DNA from: Progne subis subis | Taxonomy: Eukaryota; Chordata; Aves; Passeriformes; Hirundinidae | Length of the DNA: 64,000 bases | Direction: 5' to 3' | Assembly: GCA_022316685.1 (NCBI GenBank) | Contig: JAKJHU010000005.1 | Coordinates: forward strand, 13,432,707-13,496,706 | Shown here: in pieces, positions 14,301 through 29,200 of the stretch | How the letters are laid out: every line of letters begins with the position of its first letter | Numbering within the stretch: position 1 is the stretch's first letter | Program-made: the position numbers and the translations under genes | The notes under the pieces: model-generated | Databases searched by the model: none | Seen by the model: the letters and a program-made list of their open reading frames with translations, nothing else | What the model was told of the DNA's origin: nothing

Positions 14301-17300
14301 GATAAAATATTCTAAAAGTTTTAGCTTGCGGTGAGCCCTGTCAATGGGTGGAGGCTTTATTTACTATGTGTTACATTTTCTCAAGTTGGTAATTAAAATG
14401 ACTTGCCTTAAAAAGTAAAATCGAGCTTGTTTACAATCATATGTGGTTTAATAACTGCACAAATAAACTGCACAACAATGTTTTTGTTACATGGAGGTAA
14501 TGATCATTGGTAATTAATTATTTAATTGGGAGGCAAAAGTAGAAGTACATTCACGAGATGTGTTTTAAATGAGTCACTTTAGCTCTTAGTTTCTATACCT
14601 AGATTTTCAGCAAAGTTAATTTTTTTTTGCGTTGGCTAATTATGGTGCTTTTTGAATAGTTTCTATGCTGTAGTGCTACTATATAATATTTAAAGCTTTA
14701 AACTTTTTGAAACATGGAATATTTTTCAGTTGTTTTGTGCTGCGACTGGCTATAATTCGTTGGTTTTGTCTCCTGTAGAATGATCTGAAGCTCATGTTTA
14801 CATCAGTGGCCGATAACAAATACTTAGTTCTACAGAAATTAGCAGAGGCAGCTGACAGACCAGAAACAGAACAAATGCAGGTACGAGCACGTATCTGTCA
14901 CTTGGGGAGAGGGGAAGAGGTAAAGTTTTTATCCAAAGTATAAACGGATTCTAGACAACAGTTACTTTAAATGGGAGAAGATACATGTTTAGATGAAGTA
15001 TAGGAAAATGAGTATGCCGAAGAGTATACTACACTTATACATAAGTAAATAAAACAAAAAGGCACAACAACAAAAAAATACTAGCAAAGTATCTCTCTCA
15101 CCTCCCCAGCTGACCTAGTACCTAGTTATGTTTATACTGGGCAGTATTTGAAAAAAAGAAAACTTGTATAAACAAAAAAAGTCCAGAGTTTTGCTAAATT
15201 GTTCCACTATAAACTTTATTAAGAACAAAAGGCACCTTCTTGCTCACTGGTTTATAATGATGTCTTTAATGTTACTCAATTTAAGGCAGTAAATACAATT
15301 TCTTTATCAGGAATGGCATGATGCATAATTAATTATTTATATGAAAAAGTATATCCTGTTTTCTTGTTTTTGTTTTGCCAGTGAGAAACATGAATGAAGT
15401 TTGCTAAGGGTAACTTTCTGTAGATATTTCTTGTTAGTGATGTCTGGTGCCAACAAGTGACTGTATGGAAGAAACTTACCCTTCAGCTAAACAGAAGTAT
15501 AGGATTCCATATACCTGACATTCAAATTTTGAAGGAGTTTATGTCTCCTTTATGAAAGAGAGGTCACACTGTGACTTTCTTTTCTATCTTTTGTGATGCC
15601 AGACGTTGGCAAAAATTTATTTCCAGTATGAATAATTTAACTACCAGCTAGGAAAACAATGTGGTAACAAAAGCAAGTGAAACTATTTGTTTCAGAAAAT
15701 CTCCCTTGGCTGATAAGACAATCAAATTTAAAAGCATTGCTGCTTGTTCAATATGTGATTAGGAAAGTAGAAATAAGGCCCTTAATCAACCTGGTAACTT
15801 AAGTTGCAGGAAATGGAAGTTTAGTGACTGTATTGTGCAAACTCCTTGCTGCTGAAAAGCAGGACTTCTACTTCACATATATAGTTTAAAAATATTTGGA
15901 TCAGACACTTCCAAGAAAGGGCCTCAACAAAGGACTTTAAGTGCAGGAACCTACCTTACGCTTTTAACTTTGTTATAATCTGCATGTGTTACTTCACCAG
16001 AGACCTAGGGAAGCTTGTAGCTTCCATTGGAAAAACTCATCACCTTCCGAACACTTGCAAATACCAACCTGTGTTCTTAAGTTAGTTTTCCAAGTGCGAA
16101 AGGGAAGGTACAAGTCTTTTTCCTTGACCGTAATTTTGGCCCCATCCCAGTCTTGAAAGGGAACTACATCCAGCTCTTCGATTTCATGCATGGGTTCTGC
16201 TGTGATGGTTGTTTACTTGCTGCTCAGAGATGACAGGAATGACTGTTAATAAAAAAAAAAAATATTGAAATGACATAGTTACATTAAAAAAATACTCTTT
16301 GGGGCCTTTACTATATAGTTAAAAGCATGCAAGTTCATAGTGATGTTTGGCATAAAAAAAACCCTAAGCATAATATTTTACATGATACTAAAACAGCTTG
16401 TTATTAAAAAGTAATAATGATAAGCTTATTTAACATTAAGGAAAAAACTGGGCTCTCCCAACTTTTAATTAATACGTTTTCTTCATAGTATCCTTTAAAA
16501 TTTCAGCACATTGAAGGTGTGACTAGTACTGCAAGCAGAAAAGAATATGATCATAGGCCAGATACACTACTGTTACTGAAACTTAAAACTAAGCAATGTA
16601 ATTTTCATATACAGGTCATACTGCAGGCAGAAGAAGGTTTAAAGGAACTAGATGCTGGAATCAGTGAATTAAAGAAGCGTATAGACAAGCTACAAATTGA
16701 CCAACCCTCTCTACAAGAGTTATCTAAAATTCAGGTATGGTTCATTAGTTCTCACCTGTGATATCAAAGGAATGATTATTTTTATTGTTCATAAGGCAGT
16801 TTAGGAAACGGGATTTAAAGGAATTTCAGCATGTATTAAAAGATTATGTTCTCTCTGGTTCACCTTATTTTACATATTTGCCTCTTCAGATTTTCTAACA
16901 TCTCTGATATGATCAGTATTAATTGTAAAAATCTACAAAACCATGTTTTCTGTCAGCTCTCATCCAGTTCCTTTTCACACAGATGGTGTGAAGTATGTAA
17001 ACATAAATTTGTCTGCTGAAGGTTCATCGCTGTTCTCACCAGAGTCTCACACTCTGTGGTTTAGTACTGTCCCACATCCTGTCATTCAAAGGAGGAAGGG
17101 GGTAAAGGAGGATAGAGAGTAAAACTGAGACATGAAACTGGAAATGTTCTGCTTTTGCTAGAGCATCTCACATGTCAATGTATGTGGGCAATTGATTCAC
17201 GACTTCTGTAAACCTGTTGAAACTCCTTTTTGAGCAGTTTGGCTGATGCAGGGGAATGCTTGAGGAAATATTAAGGAGAAGGTTTATGACTGAATTTTAC

Positions 17301-20168
17301 CATTTACAGTGACATAATAAATTGGAAGCAAATAAAACAAATTAAACTGGACCATAAACTTACTAATCCAACAAGACAGTGATATCAATTAAAATGAATG
17401 ACTAAGAAATAAATCACTAAGAAATGTGTCTTTTGCCCAGTTCTTTATCCTTTTGGTCTTAGTGCCTCCTCCTGGTTTGTTTGGAGGTTTTGGGGGTGGG
17501 TTTTTTGCTCTCAGTTTATGTGCCGTTATTTGCCCCCTCCCCTTCATTTCAGTTTTTAGAAAAGTCTTCCTTCGGCTTTTTCTGACAGTTTTGCTTCTCA
17601 AAATTTTCTGTTTAGGGCTAGGAGAGCCAGCTGCAGTCAGAGGGTGCCCACTTTGTTGTAGCACTTGACGATCACAGACATGTTTTGCTTGTTCAAATGT
17701 CACATATAGATCAAAAATATGGGCTTGATTTGGTTTTTATGGTAAGTTGTATGTATTTTGCTGGCTACCAGCAAGATTCTGGGGAAGGAGAAGGAAACAA
17801 ACCTGATTTTGAGATGCCTATGGTCTGTATCCATGGTGGAATCTGTGCAATGCTCTGCATTATAAAATGTAAACAGCATGTGCATTGCACGATAGTCGCT
17901 ATTTTCTGATGCATTAAGCCAAATCTTTGCTATTTACATTAAGCCTTTGGGATTCTGCTGTTTCTTTTTCCCCAGCTGCATGTACTTTAAAGAGTTGCAG
18001 GTCTTGCTTATTTTTTCTATCTTTAAATGGTGAGTTAATTTATCAATGAAGTCAGTATATCTGCGAACTCTTTTTGAGCTGGAAATAAATGTTAATCTAC
18101 TAATATCCACAGAGAGTGCAGGGACAGTGAGGTTGCTTCTAGGAAGACATGTAAGGTGTGAAATAGGAATCACCATTGCTGCCCTTTGCCCCCCAGGATA
18201 AGTATGATGAGCTGCTGATGATCATTGGATCCAGGCGCAGTGATCTGAATCAGAATATGGCTCTTAAGAGGCAGTATGAGCGGGCTTTGCAGGACCTGGC
18301 TGACCTGGTAGAAACAGGCCAAGAAAAAATGGCTGGTGACCAGAAAATGATTGTTTCTTCCAAGGAAGAGGTTCAGTCACTGCTTGAAAAACATAAGGTA
18401 AGAAACAGGGGTATATTTCAGTACTAGTGATGACTGTAAGCTTGTTGTCATGGTTTAGCCCCAGTGGGAAACTAAGAACAACACAACTGCTTCCTCCTTA
18501 TGTGTACCTTCCTTGGGGAGAAGGAGAATCAGAAAGAAAAGGTAAGCCTTGTGGGTTGAGAGATGAATACTAATAGCACTAATAATAAAAATAATGGAAA
18601 TAGTGAATATAACTGTAATGGAAAGGAGAGAGAGAAATAAACACAAGAGAAATAAATAAATGATTAAAATACAGTTGTTCACCACCTCCTGACTGATAGC
18701 CAACCTGTCCCCAAGAAGAAATCAGCAGCTTCCAGACAGTTCCCCTCTGTTTATATACTGAACATGATGCTCTGTTGTATAGAATATCCCTTTTGCCTGA
18801 TCAGGTCAGCTGTCCTGACCATGGTCCCTCCAGGCTCCTCATGCACCTCCTCACTGTCAGGGCAAAGGAAAGTGAAAAGTCCTTGACTTGGGGTAAACAC
18901 TACTCAGCAACAAACAAAACATCAGGGTGTCATCAAGATTATTCCTCTAGTAAGGCCAAAACACAATGCTGTACCGGCTACTAAGAAGAAAATGAACTCT
19001 ATCCCAGCCGAAACCAGGACACTTATGAAGAGCAAACTGCTAGCCGCCTGTTCCTAAAGATTCAGGAGCTTTCCAGTACTATGGGCCAGACTGTATTTTA
19101 AATTGGTGCCAGTGAACTGTTCTGACAGACTGAGTTTCAAATGCTTTGTTGAAGGTGAACCCAGATAGAATGCATTTTCTTCATTATTCTAATAACAAGC
19201 TCCTAGTATTGCCCTGTCATGCTGCATACCAACTTCATTCACCACTCCGTTTATTTTCAACAGAAATTTGTATTTGTTAATAGCACCCACAAATAGGAAA
19301 AGTACTTTCCACATTTTCATGAGGTGGGAATTTTTGATGTTTCTCTGAATTAAGCTGGTTTTGTTTTTGGAATGAGGGTCAGGATGGAATTTGTGTGGAA
19401 AGAATGACTGATTCCTTTCTTTAAATAGAACATTGTCCTCTTCAAATTACACTGGATTTCATGAACTGTTGTGAAGTGGAGGGTTTACCTAATTCTGTGT
19501 AGATACTTGATTGTACTGCTTATGTCTTAAAATGTTCTTTTACTAGAAATTAATTGACTTGAATAACAATTGCACTTTCTCTTTCTGTTCTCCCCCACGT
19601 CTGAATTTTTCAGGAATATTTTCAAGGGTTGGAGTCTCATATGATCCTAACGGAAACACTTTTTCAAAAGATGAGTAGCCTGGCTCTCTTGAAGGAAACT
19701 CAGTCACATTCAGAAATAATGGCACGAGCTTCAGCTGTATTAAAGCTGGCCCATAAACGAGGTGTGGAACTGGAATACATTCTAGAGGTGAGAATTTCTG
19801 TGTCCTTTTCTTGTACTTCCATTGTGATCAACCAACAGGATATTCTATAATGCTGATTTCCTGTGCTTGGACAGAATTTATGAGCATCAGTCCATTTTGT
19901 CATGCACACAAAGTACTGATAGACTACATGCAGTCTTTTCTGTTTAACTTCTGTGACCTTCAGGTGGCACAATTTGTGTTCCTCTAAGTCTAGAGAGCTG
20001 CTTAGCTTTACAGCTAAAGCTGTAAAAGGAGAGCATGACAGTTTTATCCATGTGTTCTTACCAAAAGTTGAGTTTGGCACAAGGATGGTGTCTTTTTACA
20101 GGTTCACTGGAAATTTGTACTGTTATTTCCATACTTTCACAACCATGGAGCTAGCTGTAGGATTTCAG

Positions 20169-20215
<47 letters not shown>

Positions 20216-23200
20216 GATAAAATTTCTAGATACCCAGATTCACTATATACATGGATAATTTGTGCTTGTAGACCTGGATGCATCTGGATGAAGATTACCA
20301 GGAACTCACCAGACAACTGGAGTCTGTTGAAGGAAACATCCCCCCTGTTGGTTTGGTAGAGGAGACGGAGGACAGGCTTACAGACCGGATTACTGTTTTT
20401 CAGGTTGGTGTAGTTTTTCAGGTGCTTAGTAGACATTCTCTGCAGAAAAGAGGGATTAAAGGGACCTCTGACAGTCGGCTAGTCCAGCCTCCCACCTGAA
20501 GCATTACAGTTGTCATGGGCTGAATCACCGACAGCTTTGGAAACCTCAAAAGATGGAGATCCCACAGCTGACCACGGGACCAGTTGCAGTCCTGCACCAC
20601 CACCTACTATAAAAGGTTTTCTGTAATGCCCATTCAGTAACATCAACTTTCAGCTTGTCACCATTGTCCTTTTATATTGTGTGGCACAACTGAGGAGCAT
20701 TTACCTCTATCTTCTTTTTAATTCTACTGCATACAGCAGTAGATCTTTGTTAGAATTGGCCCTTAGCCTCCTGTTTGTCGATCTAAAGCAGGCACATTTC
20801 CCGCAGCCTCTTTGTGAAGGACACGTGCTCTAGGTCCCTAAATTACTTGATAGTTCTACGCTGGACCCTGACTACTTGCTTCTTCCTCTATTCAATGAGT
20901 GATGGGTCAGAGCACAATCAGATGGAGTAGATGTGGCCTCATCAGCACCATGCAGATGAGGATAATAAAATTACTTCATATGATTGTTCACAGTCCTAAT
21001 ATAGGCCAGTGCTGTGCCTTGCCTTATAAGTTTTTGGGTTAAAATACGCTACCAATTTCCTTCCTAACCTGTACTGAGAAACACAGCTAGTCAGCTCAAG
21101 ATGCAGAAGTTGCATTTTTTCAGCCTTCCAAGTTTCCTGCTTTCTCCAACCTCAAGTTTAGTAAAGAGTCTCTGGAATCAGTCTGCACTCTCCCTACATT
21201 AGCATCGTCCACAAATTTACTGAGTGAATGTTGTCTGCCATGATCCATGCAATTAAGATGTTGAACACATTTGGGATAAAATATCAATAATCTGTGGAAT
21301 ACTCTGCCCATTGCAACCTGCCAGCCAGGAATCAAGCCTTTGATCACTAGCATTGAGACTGGTAATTTTCAAGCCCACCAAACAGTCCATTTATCCAGAC
21401 TGAAATCTCTCTGCTGCTAGAGGAGGATCTGGTGGGAGATAGTGTCAAAGGCCATGCTGAGGTCAGTCTGATCCAAAGAGGCAGTAATTTTGTCATAAAA
21501 GGCTGGTAGTGAATTTAAGTTGAATATTCCTGGTTGCCACTTGATGCTTTCTGTCACTGAAAATGGAATCCAGGAGGATATGCTCCATGATCTTTCCAGA
21601 GAGCAAGGTGAGCCTGATCAGCCTGTGGTTCCTCAAATTGCTTTCCTCCCCAAATGCACTAAGTAGTTTAAATACACACCTCCTCTTTGTTTCTTTGGTC
21701 AAGGGTTTTATTTTTATACTAGATGTTTTATTTGGGGGTTTTTCATTCTCTTTCTTGTTCCACAGAAAAATGTCTGTCAATTTTTTCTTGAAAATTGACT
21801 TTGTATTGTTATCTTTTTTAGTTGCTTTACCAGACAGCTTTCTGCTTTTCCAATGGTATGAGGACAACTTAAGCAATCTGTTTTGTGGGGGGTGTTGTTT
21901 TGATTTTCTTTGATGCAGGCATTGTTTGTGTTGGTCCTAAATTAGTTTTCTTCTTCTGTTTTTCTTTTCAGTTACATAAACTAAATTGTTCAAATCCAGA
22001 TTCTTGTATTCTGTTATTTCATAGATTTTATTAATTCACCACATTTAGCTTTAAAATCATTTATAATAAATTTATTATTATCTTAGAATTTTTTTAAGCC
22101 ACTAGCCATGTCTAGGATTTTTTTTTTTTTGTATATATGTTACATGTAAATACATGGACTCACACGTATACATTTTTCAATCTATTAAAAACTCTGATTT
22201 TGTGAAAGAGGAAATAAGAACAATAGAAAGTTCATGTACTCACTATAATATTGGTAGTTTTGTACCTTTTATATTCAGATTACTTTCATCAGAAGTGAAA
22301 AATGGGAATGCTTATATATTTTACACTCAAACTTGTACCAATTACAGATATTTTTAAAATTGATACTATTTGTGTAATGATAGTGGAATTTACCAGGTAT
22401 ATTTGTCCACATGTACAAATCCTTTACCCATCCACAAGTCACCATTTAAATTAAATCTGTCTCATTTCCAGATTCATTCTGGTTTATAGTATTAACAGCA
22501 TTTCCTTACCTTTTTTGCTTTCCTGTGCAATAAAAAATTGGTCTCTGTGTTCAGGGATTTGGGTGGATGGGGTGATCTTCTGTTTTGTATCCATGAAGAG
22601 CAGGAGGGTAGATCAGTAAAAGAGTGAGATGTCTAGAGAGTTGAAGATAGGCATTGGAAGGACTGAAGAGGGATCCACTGTTAATAATTTTACATTGGAC
22701 ATCTTTAAAGTTCATTGCAGTAGTTGGTAGGTTTTCAGCAAATGGTAAAATAAATTCTGGTATTTTAATCAATTAATTAATTTCTGTCAGAAATGGTGTT
22801 GCCCCACAAAGATTTACGTATAGGATATCTATATGAAGGAGGAGTTCTTCATAAGGAGGAGCCAATAGACATTGACATGACTGGGTTTGTGGCAGCATGG
22901 TCAGCTTTTGAGCAGATTATCTGCATGATGGTTCTTGGGGTGTTCTAGAGATGGAGCAGAGGAAAGTTTTGATGTTCTGTGGTGGCATTGGATATGCAAC
23001 AAATTGTATTAAAAGGATATATATGTATGTTGAGAAAGTGTGGCAGCAGAGACCTGCAGTTATCTAACCATCTCCTCTGTCATTACAGCATCTGAGAACT
23101 AACCTGACTGAATACCAGCCTAAATTATACCAAGTGCTAGATGATGGAAAGAGGCTCCTTTTTTCTGTTAGCTGCTCAGAACTCGAAGGTCAACTGAACC

Positions 23201-26200
23201 AACTAGGAGAACGCTGGTTAAGTAACACCAGCAAAGTCACCAAGGAGCTTCACAGGCTGGAGACAATACTGAAGCACTGGACAAGGTAATGCTGATGTAA
23301 TGGTAAATATAAAGTTCTTCACCTGTGCTTTTCAAGCCAAAGCCATTCTGGACCCAGACATATTTGATTCAACATTTAAAAGGAAGTACTTTGAGCTGTA
23401 TGTCGCAATTCGACTGATCTTCTGTTCCACAGAAGTGCTGTTATACTCTCTCATTTGTAATAAAAGATGTAGCAGATGAGAGCTGGTGTGAGGAAATCAG
23501 AAAATACTTTCTTAGGTGATTAATTTAGAAGCCTTGTGTGCATACATGTTGATAAGAAAAGTTGTGTGCTTTGCTGGGTAATTTGAATAGCCTCAGCATG
23601 TTTTAGTGGATGCATTGCAACTTCTGGGGTTTTGTGGATCTGTGCCGTTGCATGTGTGGAAGGGAACTTTCACTACCTTGCTAATGTTCATATGCTACTT
23701 TTGAAATTAATTATCTAATTAATTTAAAAGCTTTGTTGATGAACATAAGCTTTGGCTTATGTGTGGACACTCATGTTATCTCAGTTGCTTCACAAGTGAA
23801 ATGATATGGAGATTGTTTCTGAAAAAAAAATTATATTTATGCTCTGAGATACTTTTTGGTAAAGATTTAGGAAGACTGAGCCTTCTAATAGAAGTGAAGA
23901 GTCTGTTTATGTGCATTGGGTAGGGTTACAGCTTGTCCAAAGACGTTTATGACCTATTTACTGTCCTTCATTAAATTTTTTTCTAAAGGCAAAACTAAGG
24001 CCCTGTTAGAAATTGTGAGCATAGTGGCTAAAATAGGAGCTTCCTGATACCATGCCTGTCTGTAAAATTAAATTATGTTTTTCTGAAATTTGATAATTAA
24101 ATTTCAAATCTGGCATTCAGCATATTCCTCTAACGCATGAAGGAAAGACTGCTTAGTTGGAGGCAAGAAATGGTGATGCCTGTTTCAGTCCTCTTTAAAC
24201 ATCTTTCCAGGTATCAGAGTGAATCAAATGAATTGACACAGTGGTTGCAATCTGCAAAGGAACGACTTGAGTTTTGGAGCCAGCAGTCTTTGACTGTTCC
24301 TCAGGAGCTAGAAACTGTCCGAGACCACCTGAACTCCTTTTTGGTAAGTTGTTCATGAACCTGGGACACCTATTTCTCTCCAATTACAGTTAAACATTTG
24401 ATTAATCAAATGGTTATACTTTTTCTCATCATTGATGAGTATGTAGGTAAGCTGTTCTTGAAAATGTTGGTGTGTATGCACATTAGGCACTTTTTTGATA
24501 CATACAAGGACTGTAAATCTTGAGGTTTCTGAAAACAGAAAATGGTTTTATGACTGAACACAATTTTTGTTCTAACTTATTCTGATGTATAGCTGGTGAA
24601 TATTAGTAGGAAGTATATATTTTAAAGGGAAAGAAGAACATTCTTAGCATTCTGAGGTTCTAAAACCTCAAGTAAAATAAAAAAGTACTTAATTATTTTC
24701 ACAAAAAAATGGTTCTGCTTACAGGAGTTTTCAAAAGAAGTAGATGCTAAATCATCACAGAAATCTTCAGTCCTGAGTACTGGGAACCAACTCCTCAGGC
24801 TTAAGAAAGTAGATACAGCTGCATTGCGTGCAGGTTTGTCCAACATCGAAACCCAGTGGACAGAGCTTCTCACACAAATCCCAGCAGTACAAGAGAAGTT
24901 GCACCAGGTAAGAATGCCAGCCGTGGCCTTTGATATTCCAGAAAACTAAGACTGCACAGTTGGCACTGACTAGTTGCTTCCTTTCTCAATTTGTCCATGT
25001 GAGCAGAGATAAGAAAGAAGTTATTCCTGTTGTACTGTTGGGGAACTTATGCTTAGTTTTAAATCCTGTCTGTCTAGTACCCATCAGTGTTAGTTCCAGA
25101 CTTCACAGTTACATTTATTAAATTTTAACCAAAGAACAGTTGAGGGTTTTTTCAACACTTTGGTATGCTTTCTGGAAAAAAGGATTTCACATCCTTGTGC
25201 CCTGTCAGGTTTGGGTAGTGGTTTTGTTCAAATTAAATAGGTTAGGTTCAAGTCTGTGAAAGACAAAATAGAACTAAAAACATTCTTGATTTTTGCTTTA
25301 TGTGGAGGCTTTTGGTTGTGTAGTTTTGGGGTTTTGATGCTGTAATTCTGAACTTACAGAATTATACTGGTTGAAAAGTTTCCTTAATATATAGTTGCTA
25401 GGGGGTTATCAGTATAAGCTGTTGCTTTCATTTATAACTTAGAATGCTCTCAGAGTTACTTACTAATTTACTTGTCATTTACAGGGAGAGAGGAAGGGTG
25501 ACTAATCTTAACTGAGTCTGTGATAGTAAACAAAACAGTGTCATTCTGTGAAGTAGCTCTCTCTATCCCCCAGAGCCCATGCTCCATTTTTGCCTCGGCT
25601 AGCTTGAGAGAGAAACCACGCCAGAAGGAATTTTCCTTCCCAGGGTCCCAAAAGATCCCAGGGAGGCAAACCTTTGTCTTTAGAGAGAGCAGGTATCTGT
25701 CAATTGCAATAGGAAAGAGTCAGCCTTTAGTCCGGGGGGGAATCACGGCTTTATTCTGGGGTTCTGCCCCCGTAGAGTCCGGAGCTCAGAACAGTCCCCG
25801 TCCCGGTCCCAGAGCAAGAGAGAGCTCTCCAGGCAGTCCCAGGGCTTTTTCCCAGGAGGGATGGGGCTGGAGGCAGGGACAAGCCACTACCCAATCAGGG
25901 ATAAGGTGGGGGTGGAACAGAGTTGGGTTACATTCCAGGGTGGGAGGATGGGCAGGGCCGAGCAGGGACAAACCTCGTGATACATTTTCCAGGGGAACAG
26001 GGTGGTACAGAAGAAACCTTACAAAACCCAATATAAAAATGAAATAAAATATAAACCAAATTAATGCACTACAAGAATTCTGTAGTTCACTGAATTGTCT
26101 TGTAATGCAAAATATGTATGTCCACCTAAAAATGTCGTAAAACATATTCTCGAGTAATTAAATGCAGGCAAGCAGTACTCTATCAACTACTGAAACTGTG

Positions 26201-29200
26201 TTAATGCAAAGCAAGGAATTCTTACCCATTTTCTTCACAACATGAGTTCTAAGTCTGTTATCTCAACAGCTCCAGATGGACAAAATTCCTTCTCGCCATG
26301 CCATCACTGAAGTTATGAGCTGGATTTCGCTGATGGAAAATGTAATTCAGCAAGATGAAGAAAATATAAAAAATGTAGTAGGACAGAAAGCAATTCAGGG
26401 TTACATCCAGAAGTACAAGGTACTGAGTGGCAATATTATTCATTTTCATTTTGAATTATCCCCATTATTACCATAATTAAATATATAGAAATATGTAAAA
26501 TATAAGTGATTTAGGGGAAAAAAATTCACCAACTTTGTGGAATGGTTGGAAATGTATGCAAATTAGAACTGTGAAATATTTGATACTGTGGAAAAGAAGC
26601 CAAAATTACTTTTAGTCTGCTGTTTACTTATGGCAGGAATATAGTTTTAAATATGCTTACCTTAATTTCTAGGAAAATCTGAAGTAATATGCACATTATT
26701 AAACCTTATTAAATCTGCCAGAGTGGATGCAGTACTCCAGACAGGGTCTTGTAAGAGCAGAGCAAAAGGGCAGAATCACCTCCCTCCAACTGCTGGTCAC
26801 TCCTCTTTTGAAGCAGCACACGATGCAGTTGGGCTTCTGGACTGCGAGCACATCCTGTTGGCTTATGTCCAGCTTTTTATCTATGAGAACTCCCACGTCC
26901 TTCTCTGCAGGGCTGCTGTCAATGCATTCATCTCCCCTGCCCAGGTGCAGTACCTTGCACTTGTTGAACTTCATAAGGCTGTCATGGGCCTAGTTCTGAA
27001 GTTTGTCCAGGTCCCCTCGATGGCATCCCATTCTTTAGTTGTATCAACCATGCTGCTTCAAGTCCTCTGCAGACTTGCTGAGGATACATTTGATTTCACT
27101 GTGTCATTGGTAAGGGCATTAAAGAGCGCTAGTCACAAAGTAGAGGCCTGAGGGACACCACTCATCACAGGTCTCCACCTGGACACAGAGCCATTGACCA
27201 AAGTTCCCTGGCTGCATCTATCCAGCCAAATCTCTACCCACAGAATAGTCCCCTCCTTCAAACCCATGCCTCTCTGATTTTGAGATAAGGATGTCATTTG
27301 GGACTGTGTCAAAGGGCTTACAGAATTCTACATAGATGGCATCAGTCAGTCTTCTCTTGTTACTGGTGCAGTCATTCCATGGAAGGCCACTGGACTGGTC
27401 GGGCACAATCTGCCCTTAGTAAAGCTGTTCCAGCTGTCTTGGATCACATCCTTGGCTTGTAGGTGCCTTAACATTGCTTCCATGAGGATCTGTTCCATGA
27501 TCTTCTTGGACACAGAAGTGAGCCTAACCAGTCTGTAGTTACCCAGATCTTCCTTTCTTCCCTTTGTAAAGATAGGAACGATGTTTCCCCTTTTCCAGTC
27601 ATTTGGTATTTGCCTGACCTCCGTGACTTTTAAAATATGATGAAAAGTGGCTTGGCAATAACATCAGCCATCTCCCTCAGGATCCTGGGATGCATCTCAT
27701 CAGGTCCCATAAACTTGTGCCTATTGAGCTTCATCAAATGGTGCTGAACCTGCTCTTTGCTTACAATGGGGGGCACTTGTTTTCTAATTCCTGGCAATTT
27801 TTCAATTGCTAAAAAAACCCTTCTAGTTGAACTGTGATAAAGATGTGGCTGTTGAACTTTTCCTCTGTTTTGCAGGAAGGTGAGAAATTACGGTACTCAT
27901 GTGCTGCTTTGTTTATTCCGTTTTTGGTTTTTTTCCTAGGGTTTCAAGATAGATTTAAATTGCAAACAGTTGACTGTCGACTTTGTGAACCAGTCAGTGC
28001 TACAAATCAGCAGCCAGGACGTTGAAAGTAAACGCAGTGACAAAACTGATTTTGCAGAACAGCTCGGAGCAATGAACAGACGTTGGCAGATCTTGCAAGG
28101 CCTGATAACAGAAAAGGTAAAGAAAAAAACCTAACTGCTCTGAAGTGAACTTTTAAAATGCACAGAGCAATAAGATTATAATGGTTGGAAGCCTCTGCAG
28201 GTCATCTAGGTCAATTTCCTGCTCAAACAGAGCTAACTTTACTGTTACATCAGAGGGGATGTAGTTATCTGAATCTTGAAAATTTCCAAGGAGAGATTCC
28301 ACAAACTCTTCTGGGTAGCTGTCTCATGCTTAACCAGTCTGGTGGGGGACAACTTTTTGTCTTGTTCCCAGTCAGAATTTCCCATGTTGCAACTTGTTAT
28401 ATCTTCTCCTTTTATTGAGTATCTCCCACAATAGTCTGCCTCCACTTTCCCCATGCCTCCCTATAGGGAGTGGACAGCACAGTGGGATGATTCCATTGCC
28501 CTCTTTTCCTCAAGCTGAGTGAAGCCAGGGTTATTACTAATTCTATTAAAAATACTAGGTATATTTAAATTTGAATGTATATACTGTTTTTAAATTCTGA
28601 AAGCACTGAATTCTGAGGAGGCGTTACTTTGTATTGGTCTTTAGTGATTTATATAATTGACCCAACACTAAAGATAATTGTATGAGAAAGTATATACTCA
28701 TTTTTCTTTGCAGATCCAGCTCTTGGAAAATCTGCAGGAATCCTGGACAGAATATGAAAATAATGTGCAGTGCCTAAAAACTTGGTTTGAAACCCAAGAG
28801 AAGAAGCTGAAACAGCAACAAAAAATTGGAGACCAGGCTTCAGTGCAGAATGCTTTGAAAGACTGTCAGGTAATGTCTGCTTATAAATAATAGTGTTCTT
28901 TTTCCAAGAGTTTGAAACAACCCTTGATAAATCCATGTGAAATCTTCATATTGGTGAAGTCAGTGACTCAGCTCTTCTTGACTTCAGTAAAGCAGAGATT
29001 TCATTCCTAAAGTACAAGCAATAAAAGAGGCGGAAGGAGCCATAACATCTCAAAGTTGCTTAAGACCAACCAAAGTCATCATTATTTTTACACTGGACAT
29101 TTCAAAGCATGCCAGGCATACTGTACTAGAAGATTGTCAGAGGAATATGTTGTCATATCTGTTTATCCAGACTTACGGGTTTTTTCTGCCTTTTCACTGT

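Noticed and set aside
20170..20436. Antisense ORF ending in a phenylalanine run
   Set aside because: It includes the poly-A run read in reverse and the antisense of exon 13.
25520..26145. Plus-strand ORF of 175 codons and minus-strand ORF of 119 codons
   Set aside because: Both arise from the GC-rich LTR-like insertion and overlap each other. No domain or splice support.
26699..26974. Minus-strand ORF with reverse-transcriptase-like residues
   Set aside because: Real homology, but it is a broken CR1 ORF2 remnant, annotated as a mobile element rather than a gene.
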